32,081 bases of DNA from Lachnospiraceae bacterium YSD2013 (lineage in GTDB: Bacteria > Bacillota > Clostridia > Lachnospirales > Lachnospiraceae). Of the stretch, positions 1-8,134 are shown in pieces. The translations under genes and the position numbers were made by a program. The first letter of the stretch is position 1. Every line of letters begins with the position of its first letter. The notes under the pieces are model-generated. The model was not told where the DNA came from. It was given only the letters and a program-made list of their open reading frames with translations, and searched no databases. The DNA lies in NCBI GenBank assembly GCA_900100895.1, contig FMTX01000031.1, positions 1-32,081 on the forward strand. Direction: 5' to 3'.

Positions 1-67
1 CCCCATAGGGTTTCAGTATGCACACTGTGCTCTTCCCCTTTGAAACATCAATACCTACGCTGATCAT
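1..67 (-). CDS. IS110-family transposase, N-terminal fragment (runs off the window)
   Basis: The minus strand from the ATG at 67 reads MISVGIDVSKGKSTVCILKP and continues past the window edge. GIDVSK, followed by a conserved Lys/Ser/Thr stretch, is the opening RuvC-like beta strand of IS110/IS492 (DEDD) recombinases, and its Asp is the first catalytic acid. An AGGAGG ribosome site lies at about 74-80, seven bases before the start, so the start is firm. Only about 22 of an expected 330-430 codons are visible, so the Tnp20 domain with its catalytic Ser cannot be checked and I cannot say whether the copy is intact. The non-coding DNA upstream (68 to about 300) is the end of the element and is annotated separately. 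Confidence 0.85.
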   Translation of the reverse strand, partial: MISVGIDVSKGKSTVCILKPYG

Positions 68-84
68 ATATAACCTCCTACACT

Positions 85-262
85 TGAATTAGTAATTGTT
101 TACCACCCACACTTATTACCATTCATTTTAGTTGGTTACACGGGAGCTTATCCCTACCTGCTTAAGCGAATACTTATAATAAGGGGTTGGCTGACAGTTT
201 TTAATGCCGGATGTGATAATCCAAAAAAGGCCTCGCCATACCAATTACTCCCCTTATTATAA
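85..262 (-). ncRNA. Candidate IS110 bridge RNA in the non-coding end of the element
   Basis: The sequence upstream of the transposase start folds into two consecutive stem-loops on the transposase strand. The first is closed by a perfect 13-bp inverted repeat (arms 174-186 and 250-262, TTATAATAAGGGG). It extends by TTGG/CCAA (241-244 with 187-190) after a one-sided 5-nt bulge, and ends in a GGAT/ATCC hairpin (209-212 with 219-222). That leaves a large internal loop of 232-240 on one side and 191-205 on the other. The second (134-158) has GGGA/TCCC and GGT/ACC pairs around an asymmetric internal loop. Two stem-loops with internal loops upstream of the transposase match the described layout of bridge RNAs in the IS110 subgroup (target-binding loop, then donor-binding loop). 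The RNA ends are inferred; no covariance or expression evidence is available here. Confidence 0.45.
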
Positions 263-283
263 AAAAATAAGTGCAGATGTCAG
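256..283 (-). promoter_or_regulatory. Putative promoter for the IS110 non-coding RNA and transposase
   Basis: CTGACA (278-283), a 16-bp spacer and a consensus TATAAT (256-261) lie on the minus strand. Transcription would start near 249-250, at the GGGG side of the first stem-loop, and run through the candidate bridge RNA into the transposase. The -10 lies inside the 13-bp inverted repeat, so part of that repeat may act as DNA rather than in the RNA. Confidence 0.45.
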
Positions 284-320
284 AGTTAATTACTCTCTAA
301 CAACTACACTTTTATGGTAC

Positions 321-352
321 TAAAAAAGACCCAACGCAATGTGCGCCGGGCC
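321..352 (-). terminator. Rho-independent terminator of degV
   Basis: The arms 328-337 and 343-352 pair on the minus-strand transcript with several G-U wobbles and a short loop, followed by six U (A322-A327 on the plus strand). The wobbles make the stem pair well only in the minus-strand RNA, which fixes the orientation. It lies 23 bases past the degV stop and marks the limit of the IS110 element on this side. Confidence 0.8.
336..336. other. Start of the short interval between degV terminator stem and degV stop (no gene)
   Basis: The 307 bases from 68 to 374 contain no protein gene. They hold the candidate IS110 RNA and its promoter (85-283), an unassigned 284-320 stretch where the element boundary must lie, and the degV terminator (321-352). 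Confidence 0.5.
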
Positions 353-374
353 GAAGAAATGGAAACTATGTAAT

Positions 375-1202
375 TTAGACCTCGCAAGTAATTACGATTC
401 CGCCACGTTCGGCGTAGAAACTGCAAAGACCTGTAGTCTCACCGATTCTGATATCGGCGTTCTTAAAGAAGGTCTGTATCTTTTCTTTAACCGCAAGTGC
501 CATAGCAAGACCGTCGCAGTGATCGATAATAACCTTGCCTCCTTTGTAACCTGCTTCCTTCATATTGTTGATGATGGCATCGATGGAGTTACGGTCGCCG
601 CGCGCCTTATTGGTAGGCTGGAGCTCGCCCCACTCGGAGAAGATTCCCACGATTCTGATGCCTACAACATTGGCAAACTTGGCAATTACGGGAGAAATTC
701 TTCCGTTATTGGCAAGATTCTTAAGGGACTTAAGGCAGAAGCCGATTTTAAGCTTCTTGCTGTATTCCTTAATGGTATCGTATGTAGCGTCGATATCCAT
801 GCCCTTGTCCTTACATTCAAAGAACTTCTCGGCTATAAGCTTCTCGGAAGGTCCGATAGCATTGGAATCAAGTACATATACGGTTGAGCCTTCGTGCTCC
901 TCCATATACATCTCTGCTGCCGCAACCGCCGCATTATAGCAACCCGAAAGCTTGGAAGCAAGCGTTACAATGATTGCATCCTTACATCCGTCAAGTGCCT
1001 TTTCAAACTCTGCAATGCCGGGGCATGCGGAACCGGAACGGCTCTTGGTCTTCTCAAGTTCTTCAACCATTCCCATAATATTGAGCTTTTCATCATCCAC
1101 AAACTCTTTATCTTCAGTGCGAATGGAAAGCGGAACTACAGCATAATCTTCAACTCCGTTAAGCTTTCTGATGTTAGATCCCGAATCAAGTATAAGTCTC
1201 AT
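375..1202 (-). CDS. DegV family fatty-acid-binding protein
   Basis: This 275-residue protein is the usual DegV length. It opens with MRLILDSGSN, the family's first strand and ligand loop (normally DSxxD/S), and has the SGSACPGIAEF segment near residues 56-66 that corresponds to the conserved TSxPS acyl-carboxylate site. LDSNAIGPSEKL near 111-122 is the second conserved turn. DegV proteins bind a single fatty acid and, in Gram-positives, supply host acids to the FakA kinase as FakB-type subunits. No fakA gene is visible nearby, so that role is an inference from the family. The start has a GGAGAA site. The gene appears monocistronic, with its own promoter (1277-1304) and terminator (321-352). 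Confidence 0.88.
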   Translation of the reverse strand: MRLILDSGSNIRKLNGVEDYAVVPLSIRTEDKEFVDDEKLNIMGMVEELEKTKSRSGSACPGIAEFEKALDGCKDAIIVTLASKLSGCYNAAVAAAEMYMEEHEGSTVYVLDSNAIGPSEKLIAEKFFECKDKGMDIDATYDTIKEYSKKLKIGFCLKSLKNLANNGRISPVIAKFANVVGIRIVGIFSEWGELQPTNKARGDRNSIDAIINNMKEAGYKGGKVIIDHCDGLAMALAVKEKIQTFFKNADIRIGETTGLCSFYAERGGIVITCEV

Positions 1203-1248
1203 AATTAGTTCTCCATTCTCAGTCTGGTAATTTATATCGTTGTCTCAT

Positions 1249-1304
1249 GTAGTTTTGATAACTACTTGATATATTTATAATAACATCATTCCGTTTCTTG
1301 TCAA
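1249..1304 (-). promoter_or_regulatory. degV promoter with a downstream inverted repeat
   Basis: On the minus strand, TTGACA (1299-1304) is followed after 16 bp by TATTAT (1277-1282). Just downstream, near the expected transcription start, is an inverted repeat GTAGT-N7-ACTAC (1249-1253 with 1261-1265), and TATCAA occurs twice in tandem. The repeat is well placed for a repressor, but I do not recognise its family. Confidence 0.55.
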
Positions 1305-1335
1305 TAAAAAATCCATAAAATTTCCTTTTTTTGCC

Positions 1336-1367
1336 AAAGAAAAACGGCACGCCCGAAAGCGCACCGT
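1336..1367 (-). terminator. Terminator of the patB/malY operon
   Basis: The nine-base arms 344-352 and 359-367 (offset +1000) pair on the minus strand with two G-U wobbles around a CG-rich six-base loop, followed by TTTTTCTTT. The stem lies 22 bases after the aminotransferase stop. Confidence 0.75.
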
Positions 1368-1389
1368 CGCACAAGTTTCAAATATGTAA

Positions 1390-2550
1390 TTACAAATTGC
1401 CGAGGCCTTCCTTAAGCCTCTTAAGGCCCTCTTCCACCGTCGCACGGGGACAAGCAAGATTCATACGCAAGAATGACTCACCCGTAGCACCATACGCAGT
1501 ACCGGCCGAGATATAAAGCCCGGTCTTCTCACGAATCAAAGTTGCAACCTCATCGCTAGGGCGACCATAGGCGCTCACGTCAATCCACAAAAGATACGTC
1601 GCATCGCTCTTAACCGCCCTCGCACGAGGAATCTCACGCTCAATATACTCACGCGCGTAATCCACATTACCAAACAGATACCCGCGCAATTCCTTAAGCC
1701 ACTCGCCGCCCTCATTAAAGGCCGTCACAGCCGCAAGGCAGGCCAAAGAATTCGGCTCGGCCACCTCATCGGTATTCAAGCCCCTCCACACCTTGTGATG
1801 CAAGAGTTCATCGGGCACATAAACCGCCGCACTCTGCATGCCGGCAAGGTTGAAAGTCTTCGTAGGCGCAATACAAGTGATTCCCACCGCTCTGCAATCA
1901 TCCGACACCGACGCAAAAGGAACGTACTCACGCCCCGGTCTTGTGATATCGCAATGAATCTCGTCAGAGATTACAGTCACATGATACTTGCGGGCCAAAG
2001 CACCTACACGTGCCAGCTCCTCACGGCTCCAAATCTTGCCAACAGGATTGTGAGGGTTACACAGAATCATAAGCATACACTGCGGGTCCGCCATCTTACG
2101 CTCCAGATCTTCAAAATCCATGGAGTACTCGCCGCCTTCATACTTAAGAGGGCTCTCAAGCGGCCTGCAACCGTTATTCACGATACTGTTAAAGAAAATA
2201 TTGTAAACAGGAGTCTGCACCAGCACCTTTTCATTGGGTGTGGTAAGCTTCCTTACAATCGACGAAATCGCAGGCACCACGCCTGTACAGAATATAAGCT
2301 TGTCACGCTCCATAGTAAGCCCATGCAAGCGCTTCCACCAGCCGATATACGCCTCATACCACGCATCCGTCACGTCCGAGTAACCGAACACTCCGTGCGC
2401 AATCCTCTTTTCAAACGCCGCAATAATCTCCGGGGCCGTCTTAAAGTCCATATCCGCCACCCACATAGGTAACTCCGACTCCTTAACGTCCCACTTCATG
2501 GAATCCGTGCCGCGCCTTACAACAACTTCGTCAAAATTGTATCGTCCCAC
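1390..2550 (-). CDS. PatB/MalY-type PLP-dependent C-S lyase (cystathionine beta-lyase)
   Basis: A 386-residue class I/II aminotransferase-fold enzyme. The N-terminal LPMWVADMDF (27-36) and FGYSD (55-59) are hallmarks of the MalY/PatB branch, which cleaves cystathionine or cysteine conjugates to a thiol, pyruvate and ammonia. NPHNPVG (165-171), the cofactor Asp in ISDEIH (Asp196) and the PLP lysine in APTKTFNLAG (Lys231) are all present. The start is GTG at 2550, supported by GGAG about ten bases upstream. It follows the DUF3737 stop directly (TAAGTG), so the two genes are co-transcribed. Some family members also modulate transcription (E. coli MalY), but nothing here argues for that. A canonical aminotransferase role is possible but less likely. 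Confidence 0.9.
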   Translation of the reverse strand: MGRYNFDEVVVRRGTDSMKWDVKESELPMWVADMDFKTAPEIIAAFEKRIAHGVFGYSDVTDAWYEAYIGWWKRLHGLTMERDKLIFCTGVVPAISSIVRKLTTPNEKVLVQTPVYNIFFNSIVNNGCRPLESPLKYEGGEYSMDFEDLERKMADPQCMLMILCNPHNPVGKIWSREELARVGALARKYHVTVISDEIHCDITRPGREYVPFASVSDDCRAVGITCIAPTKTFNLAGMQSAAVYVPDELLHHKVWRGLNTDEVAEPNSLACLAAVTAFNEGGEWLKELRGYLFGNVDYAREYIEREIPRARAVKSDATYLLWIDVSAYGRPSDEVATLIREKTGLYISAGTAYGATGESFLRMNLACPRATVEEGLKRLKEGLGNL

Positions 2551-3429
2551 TTATCTTCTCCACTCTACGACATCCTCGGTCTTGCCGATAGCGTCGCACA
2601 CAAGCTTGGTCTTGGAAGGATCAATCATATCCTTCTCGATAATCAATGTATCAATTTTCTCAGCCTTAATCACACCGCTTCCGGGATTGAAAACGCTATC
2701 GATTTCGGAATTAATCTCAGCATCGATATTCTCTGAGAATTCAAAAGAAAGCGTCGTATTGATAAGCTTGCAGTTCTTCATCACAAGATTATCCACATAA
2801 CACATTCCCTGAAGGCTCTCGATGGTACAGTTAACAAGCGTTAAGTTCTTGGCATTCCATCCAAGATACTCACCGCAGATATAGGAATCATAAACGGTTA
2901 CGTTCTCGCTGTTCCAGAAAGCATCCTTGGTAAGAAGCGTCGAATTGCGAACGGTCACGTTCCTTGCTCCGTCAAAAGAATAATTGCCGTCAAGCTTAAG
3001 CGCATCAATCTCCATGTTTTCGCAGTTCATGGCAAAATAATGTCCCTTGGCGGTAACATCCTTAAGCTTAACATTCTTACAAGTCCAAAGAGTCTCCTCC
3101 GCATGCGTAAAGTCCACATTTTCAAGAGTCACTCCGTCACAGCGTCTGAAATTCTTGGGTGCCTGGAAAAGCGCGTTCTTAACGGAAATATTGTCCGTAT
3201 ACCACACGCCGGCTCTTGCCATCTCGAACCAGTTGGAGTTCTCAACCTTAACGTTCTTACAGTACCAAAGCGGATACTTCCACTTAAACTGAGAACCGTA
3301 TACTTCAATGTTCTTGCTTTCTTTGAGAGGCGATTCACCGTCGTCGAAGTTCGAATCGTAGATTACCGCTCCGTCGGTCTTAAAAAGTGCTCGCTCTCCC
3401 TTAAAATACTGATGTCTGTATTCTTTCAT
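2551..3429 (-). CDS. DUF3737 family right-handed beta-helix protein
   Basis: The protein of about 292 residues consists of repeats of roughly 20 residues, each with an N-V/I-x-V core followed by N or D turns (SKNIEVYGSQF, CKNVKVENSNW, CDGVTLENVDF and more). This is the signature of a right-handed parallel beta helix, and the sequence matches the DUF3737 family common in Firmicutes. The ATG at 3429 has a GGAGGAA site six bases upstream; an earlier in-frame ATG at 3474 has no site and would extend a non-conserved tail. There is no signal peptide, so it is cytosolic. It lies 52 bases after the ABC exporter and abuts the C-S lyase. The biochemical function is unknown; the fold could bind or modify a carbohydrate. 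Confidence 0.82.
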   Translation of the reverse strand: MKEYRHQYFKGERALFKTDGAVIYDSNFDDGESPLKESKNIEVYGSQFKWKYPLWYCKNVKVENSNWFEMARAGVWYTDNISVKNALFQAPKNFRRCDGVTLENVDFTHAEETLWTCKNVKLKDVTAKGHYFAMNCENMEIDALKLDGNYSFDGARNVTVRNSTLLTKDAFWNSENVTVYDSYICGEYLGWNAKNLTLVNCTIESLQGMCYVDNLVMKNCKLINTTLSFEFSENIDAEINSEIDSVFNPGSGVIKAEKIDTLIIEKDMIDPSKTKLVCDAIGKTEDVVEWRR

Positions 3430-3481
3430 TTCTTCCTCCGTATGCGCCCGCCGCACTAGGCAACAACTGCGCACTCATAAA

Positions 3482-5359
3482 TCAGCCCTGACCACCCTCG
3501 TACTGCAATCTGTACAATTCATGGTAAGCGCCACGTTTTTCAAGCAGTTCCTCGTGGCTTCCCTGCTCGATTATTTCACCTTTTGAGATTACAATTATCC
3601 TGTCCGCATTTTTAATTGTGCTCAATCGATGTGCTACAATTAGCATTGTACCAATATTCATCATTTTTTCCAATGAAATTTGTATTAAATTTTCAGTTTC
3701 GGTATCAATGTTGGCCGTAGCCTCATCGAGAATCATTACATCAGGCTTGTGAATAACGGTTCTTGCAAAAGAAAGAAGCTGTCTCTGTCCCTGCGAGAAA
3801 TTGTTGCCGCGCTCTCTTACTTCTTCATTAATTCCGTTAGGAAGCTTATCGATAAACTTGTCCGCATTGACATACTTGCAAGCCTCGATAACATCCTCGT
3901 CCGTAAAGTCCTCGCGCCTTAACACAATGTTCGAACGGATAGTGCCGGAGAAAATAAACACATCCTGAAGCATCTGCCCGAAGTGACTGTGAAGCGAAGA
4001 AAGCTTGTATTCCTTAATATCTCTGCCGTCAATTAAAATCTGACCCTTATTTATATCGTAGTTACGGCACACAAGTCCCAGAATCGTCGTCTTACCCGAA
4101 CCTGTAGCACCCACAAAAGCAATCGTCTCACCGGGCTCAACCTTGAAGGACACATCCTTAAGTACCCAGTCCTCACCCTCGTAAGCAAACCACACATTCT
4201 TAAACTCAATCTCGCCGCGAATATGCTCTACCTCTATAGCATCCGGCTCATCCACAATCTCAGGCTTCATATCCATGATGGAGAAAATTTTCTCAGCCGA
4301 AGCAAACGCCGACTGCAGCCAGTTAAACATCTCCGCAAGGTTCTGAATAGGATTGTAAAACTTGTTCACATACATATAGAAACTTACAAGCACACCACTC
4401 GTAATAGTCTGGCCAAAGAAAGCCGTATCCTTAATAAATCCCTTACCGCTCAAATAAAGAAGGCACAGAATCGAAGCCATGTACAACATATACATGGAAG
4501 GTCTGAATACGGAGAACACTAGAATCTCGCTGTGTCTTGAGTTTTCAAGTTCCTTGTTCTTTCGCTGAAACTCCGAGAACTTCTTGTCCTCGCAGTTAAA
4601 AATCTGTGTAATCTTCATACCCGAAAGGTTCTCGGATAAGAAGGTATTAATGTCGGTGTTGGCATCCTTGGTACGTCTGTAGGCTCTTCTTGAGAACTTT
4701 CTGAATATCATCGTAAAGAGCACGATAAAGGGTGCAAAAGCAAGCACCATAAGCGTAAGTTCAATATTAAGAGTGAACATTGCAACGAGCACGCTTATGA
4801 TTACGAAAGCATTCTTGATAAGGTTAACAAGAATGTGTGTAAAGAGCATTGAAATAGCGTTGGTGTCGTTAGTAACACGGGTAACGAGCTTACCTACGGG
4901 AATATGATTAAGCTGGTCGTGCGACAGGCTTTCGATGTGCACAAAAGCATCCTGTCTGATGGCCGATAAAATCTTCTGACCCGTAACCTGCAGAATCATA
5001 GCCTGCGAGTATGTGCAAATGATGGTAATCACCAGCACTCCGCCGTAAAGCGCCACCTGATGATAGAGCTCGCTAAGTTCAAATTGGTTCTTAATTATCT
5101 CCTCAACGTGGCCGAGAATACGAGGCGATACTACGTCGTATGTAACGGACACCGCTAAGATTAAAAGCACAAGCAGGAAGCTCTTCCAGTGAGGCTTCGC
5201 GTACTTTAACAGTCTCTTGATTATCTCGCCGTCTTCCATGTTACGTTCGAAGCCGATGGCTTTCTTTTTATCCTTCATGAAAGCAAAAGCAAGGGAGAAT
5301 ACTATGGTGAACATGCCCACAATGGCCGCCACCACCAAAAGAGGATAATACTCACGCAT
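3482..5359 (-). CDS. ABC exporter half-transporter, subunit with the canonical ATP site
   Basis: A fused membrane domain plus ATPase. From the chosen start (ATG 5359, Met-Arg-Glu-Tyr-Tyr) it is 625 residues. The NBD has Walker A GATGSGKTT, signature FSQGQRQ, Walker B VMILDEATANID with the catalytic Glu, and an AHR switch histidine. An AGGAGG site eight bases before 5359 decides against earlier in-frame starts at 5389 and 5368, giving an 8-bp overlap with the upstream partner. An extra hydrophobic segment (about residues 6-28) precedes the usual six membrane helices. With the neighbour it forms a BmrCD/LmrCD-like heterodimer that probably exports lipids, drugs or peptides. The substrate cannot be told from sequence. 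Confidence 0.92.
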   Translation of the reverse strand: MREYYPLLVVAAIVGMFTIVFSLAFAFMKDKKKAIGFERNMEDGEIIKRLLKYAKPHWKSFLLVLLILAVSVTYDVVSPRILGHVEEIIKNQFELSELYHQVALYGGVLVITIICTYSQAMILQVTGQKILSAIRQDAFVHIESLSHDQLNHIPVGKLVTRVTNDTNAISMLFTHILVNLIKNAFVIISVLVAMFTLNIELTLMVLAFAPFIVLFTMIFRKFSRRAYRRTKDANTDINTFLSENLSGMKITQIFNCEDKKFSEFQRKNKELENSRHSEILVFSVFRPSMYMLYMASILCLLYLSGKGFIKDTAFFGQTITSGVLVSFYMYVNKFYNPIQNLAEMFNWLQSAFASAEKIFSIMDMKPEIVDEPDAIEVEHIRGEIEFKNVWFAYEGEDWVLKDVSFKVEPGETIAFVGATGSGKTTILGLVCRNYDINKGQILIDGRDIKEYKLSSLHSHFGQMLQDVFIFSGTIRSNIVLRREDFTDEDVIEACKYVNADKFIDKLPNGINEEVRERGNNFSQGQRQLLSFARTVIHKPDVMILDEATANIDTETENLIQISLEKMMNIGTMLIVAHRLSTIKNADRIIVISKGEIIEQGSHEELLEKRGAYHELYRLQYEGGQG

Positions 5360-7145
5360 TCTTCTCATCCTCCTTTTCTTTGTCCTCAAGTTCCTGCAGT
5401 TTAACCATTTTCTGATATGCAGGATTACGAAGCAGGAGCTCTGCGTGGGTACCCACGTCGCTTACCTTTCCTTCGTCTATGAAGATAATCTTGTCCATTC
5501 CTTCGATGGTGGATATTCTGTGGGCAATAAGGATTGTAGTCTTGCCCTTTCTGGTGTTGCGAAGGTTCTGAAGTATAACCTTCTCGGTCTTCGTATCAAC
5601 CGCCGATACGGAGTCATCAAGGATTAAAATCTCCGCATCCTTCATAAGCGCTCTCGCGATGGAGATACGCTGCTTCTGTCCGCCCGATACCGTTACGCCG
5701 CGCTCGCCTAAGATCGTGTCGTACTTATCGTTGAACTCATATATGTTATCGTGCACATCGGACATGCGCGCTGCAGTCTCAACCGCTTCCCTGTCCGAAT
5801 CGTCTTCTTTTGAAAAAGCAATGTTCGCCGCAATCGTGTCGCTGAAGAGGAAATTGTCCTGAGGCACGTAAGCAATGTGGCGTCTCAATTCCTTAATCGG
5901 TATATCGTTAACGTCGCGCCCGTCCACAAAGAGCATTCCGTCGTCTACATTATACGTCCTGGCAATTAAATCAACGATAGTGGTCTTGCCCGCGCCGGTA
6001 CGACCGATGAGTCCCACGTTCTCACCCGCATTGATAGTAAAAGAAATATCCTCGAGGGCTTTTCTTTCGGTGAGGGGGTAGTTGAAGGTGAGATGTCTAA
6101 ACTCAATAGTACCCTTAATGTCAACAGGTTTCTGAGAGAGTCCCTCGCGGTCGCATACATCGATGGGCGCGCTTAAGAACTTGTCGATACGCTTGGTGGA
6201 AGCCGAAGCTCTCGCAGACATATCGATAAGAATCGCTATCGCCTCGATAGGCCAGATGATGGTGGTAAAGTAACTGATAAACTCCATAAGCTCGCCGGCG
6301 TTCATGGTTCCGCTATGCACAAGAAATCCGCCGTAGCCTACGATTACGCAGATAACGGTTTCCACAAAGAATATGAACAAAATGTTCATAAGCGTGGAAA
6401 TCTTTGTAAATTTTACGTTTGCTTTTTCATTGTCCTTATTAAGCTTCTTAAAAGCCATAAGTTCAAAGAGTTCCTTGGTGAAAGCCTTAATTACCGCTAT
6501 ACCCGAGAAAGACTCCTGCGCAAAGTCAGAAAGTGATGAAAACGCCTCCTGACGCTTGTCCCAGGCTTTGGACTCTTGCTTGCCGAGGATAAGTGCCATC
6601 GTAAAAAGAAGCAGCATCGGAATCATGGCAAGTGCGGTAAGCGTTGTGTTCATCCTAAGCATCTTAACCAGTGCCATGCTTCCAAGCACCGCAGCATCAA
6701 AGAAAGTCAAAACACCGTTACCGAAGCAGTCCTGAACCGACTCTACGTCATTGGTAAAAAGACTCATTAAATCGCCGACTTTATTGACGTGATAATACTG
6801 CTGGGACAAATCCTTGGCTCTGTCAAACATTCTGCGGCGAACATCCGCCTCAACCCTTACGGCTGCGCCGAAGAAACATATTCTCCATGCGAATCTTCCT
6901 ATGCAGATAAAAAGAACCACTATAAGAAGCGGTCTGCAAATATTGTCGAGTAAAAAGTTCATGTCAAAAGGAACCGTGGCGCCTTTAAAGTCCACGACTC
7001 CCGTATTCATGCCATTAATTACCATACGGTAAAGTTCCGGCACCTTAAGCTGACCGAAGTCTACCACTACAAGTGCGAGGATTCCAAGCAAAAGAAGCCA
7101 GCCGTACTTGATGTAGTAAAAGTTAAATCGTTTGTGTAGTACCAT
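5352..7145 (-). CDS. ABC exporter half-transporter, subunit with the degenerate ATP site
   Basis: A 597-residue half-transporter with six predicted helices in the first ~310 residues, then an NBD: Walker A GRTGAGKTT (381-389), signature VSGGQKQR (486-493), Walker B ILILD (506-510) and switch His542. The residue after Walker B is Asp511 where the catalytic Glu should be (LDDSVSAVD). That change is typical of one partner in heterodimeric exporters (BmrC, TM287), where only one composite site hydrolyses ATP. It is transcribed first and its stop overlaps the start of the second subunit, a usual translationally coupled pair. The C-terminus is highly charged (KEKEDEK). The dusB stop lies 35 bp upstream, so it may be read with the coaX-dusB block. 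Confidence 0.93.
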   Translation of the reverse strand: MVLHKRFNFYYIKYGWLLLLGILALVVVDFGQLKVPELYRMVINGMNTGVVDFKGATVPFDMNFLLDNICRPLLIVVLFICIGRFAWRICFFGAAVRVEADVRRRMFDRAKDLSQQYYHVNKVGDLMSLFTNDVESVQDCFGNGVLTFFDAAVLGSMALVKMLRMNTTLTALAMIPMLLLFTMALILGKQESKAWDKRQEAFSSLSDFAQESFSGIAVIKAFTKELFELMAFKKLNKDNEKANVKFTKISTLMNILFIFFVETVICVIVGYGGFLVHSGTMNAGELMEFISYFTTIIWPIEAIAILIDMSARASASTKRIDKFLSAPIDVCDREGLSQKPVDIKGTIEFRHLTFNYPLTERKALEDISFTINAGENVGLIGRTGAGKTTIVDLIARTYNVDDGMLFVDGRDVNDIPIKELRRHIAYVPQDNFLFSDTIAANIAFSKEDDSDREAVETAARMSDVHDNIYEFNDKYDTILGERGVTVSGGQKQRISIARALMKDAEILILDDSVSAVDTKTEKVILQNLRNTRKGKTTILIAHRISTIEGMDKIIFIDEGKVSDVGTHAELLLRNPAYQKMVKLQELEDKEKEDEKNA

Positions 7146-7180
7146 AATTTTCCTCTTAACCCATTCTCTCTCTTTAATCT

Positions 7181-8134
7181 TTAAGCATAAATGCTGTTGA
7201 TGATACTCTTAAGTTCCTCGAAGGTCTCCATCTCGTTGATGTGCTTTCTGAGCGCGGAGGCTCCTTCAAAGCCCTTTAAGTACCACGAGAGGTGCTTGCG
7301 CATCTCCCTTATTCCTATAAATTCACCCTTATGTTCAAGCTGCATATCGGCGTGCTCTAAGATAGTCTCTCTAAGCTCCTCCACCGTAGGCGGAATGTAG
7401 GGCTTGCCTTCCATGTAGCTTGTAATCTCTCTGAATACGAAGGGGTTACCTTCGGCGGCGCGGCCTACCATTACACCGTCGCACCCGGTCTCCCGTAACA
7501 TACGCTCGGCGTCGGCACCGCATTTCACGTCGCCGTTACCGATTACGGGAATCGTAACGGCTTCTTTGACCGCTTTGATGATGCTCCAGTCCGCCTCGCC
7601 CGAGTAATACTGCTCCCTTGTGCGACCGTGCACGGCTACCGCCTTCGCGCCGCCGGCTTCCGCCGCCCGGGCCACCTCCACAGCATTCACGTGGGCTTCG
7701 TCGAAGCCCTTGCGAATCTTAACGGTGACCGGCTTGCTGATAGCCTCGGAAATTGCGCGCACTATCTCGAAGACCAGCTCCGGATTCTTCATAAGTGCCG
7801 AGCCCTCGTGATTGTTGACAATCTTAGGAACCGGGCACCCCATATTAATATCAAGGATTGAAAAAGGACGCTCCTCTATACGTTTCGCTATCTCTGCCAT
7901 AATCTTAGGCTCGCTTCCGAAAAGCTGGAGCGATACGCACTCTTCCGCGGGGTCGATTTCAAGCAGGCTCTCGGTATTCTTATTGTTGTAAAGAATAGCT
8001 TTGGCGCTTATCATCTCCATGCAGGTCATGCCCGCACCTTCTCGCTCGCAAAGCACGCGAAATGGCAGGTCTGAAACGCCTGCCATCGGAGCAAGAATAA
8101 TATTGTTTTTTAGTTTAGTATTACCTATAATCAT
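7181..8134 (-). CDS. dusB: tRNA-dihydrouridine synthase, DusB-like
   Basis: A 317-residue FMN TIM-barrel enzyme that reduces specific uridines of tRNA to dihydrouridine with NAD(P)[14 protein letters not shown] (14-26) is the FMN-binding first strand, and [11 protein letters not shown] holds the catalytic Cys (Cys100). [19 protein letters not shown] and VIGNGDV are the tRNA- and phosphate-binding motifs. Length and motifs fit the DusB/Dus1 group of Firmicutes. The start ATG overlaps the coaX stop by four bases (ATGA), so the two are translationally coupled. Confidence 0.95.
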   Translation of the reverse strand: MIIGNTKLKNNIILAPMAGVSDLPFRVLCEREGAGMTCMEMISAKAILYNNKNTESLLEIDPAEECVSLQLFGSEPKIMAEIAKRIEERPFSILDINMGCPVPKIVNNHEGSALMKNPELVFEIVRAISEAISKPVTVKIRKGFDEAHVNAVEVARAAEAGGAKAVAVHGRTREQYYSGEADWSIIKAVKEAVTIPVIGNGDVKCGADAERMLRETGCDGVMVGRAAEGNPFVFREITSYMEGKPYIPPTVEELRETILEHADMQLEHKGEFIGIREMRKHLSWYLKGFEGASALRKHINEMETFEELKSIINSIYA

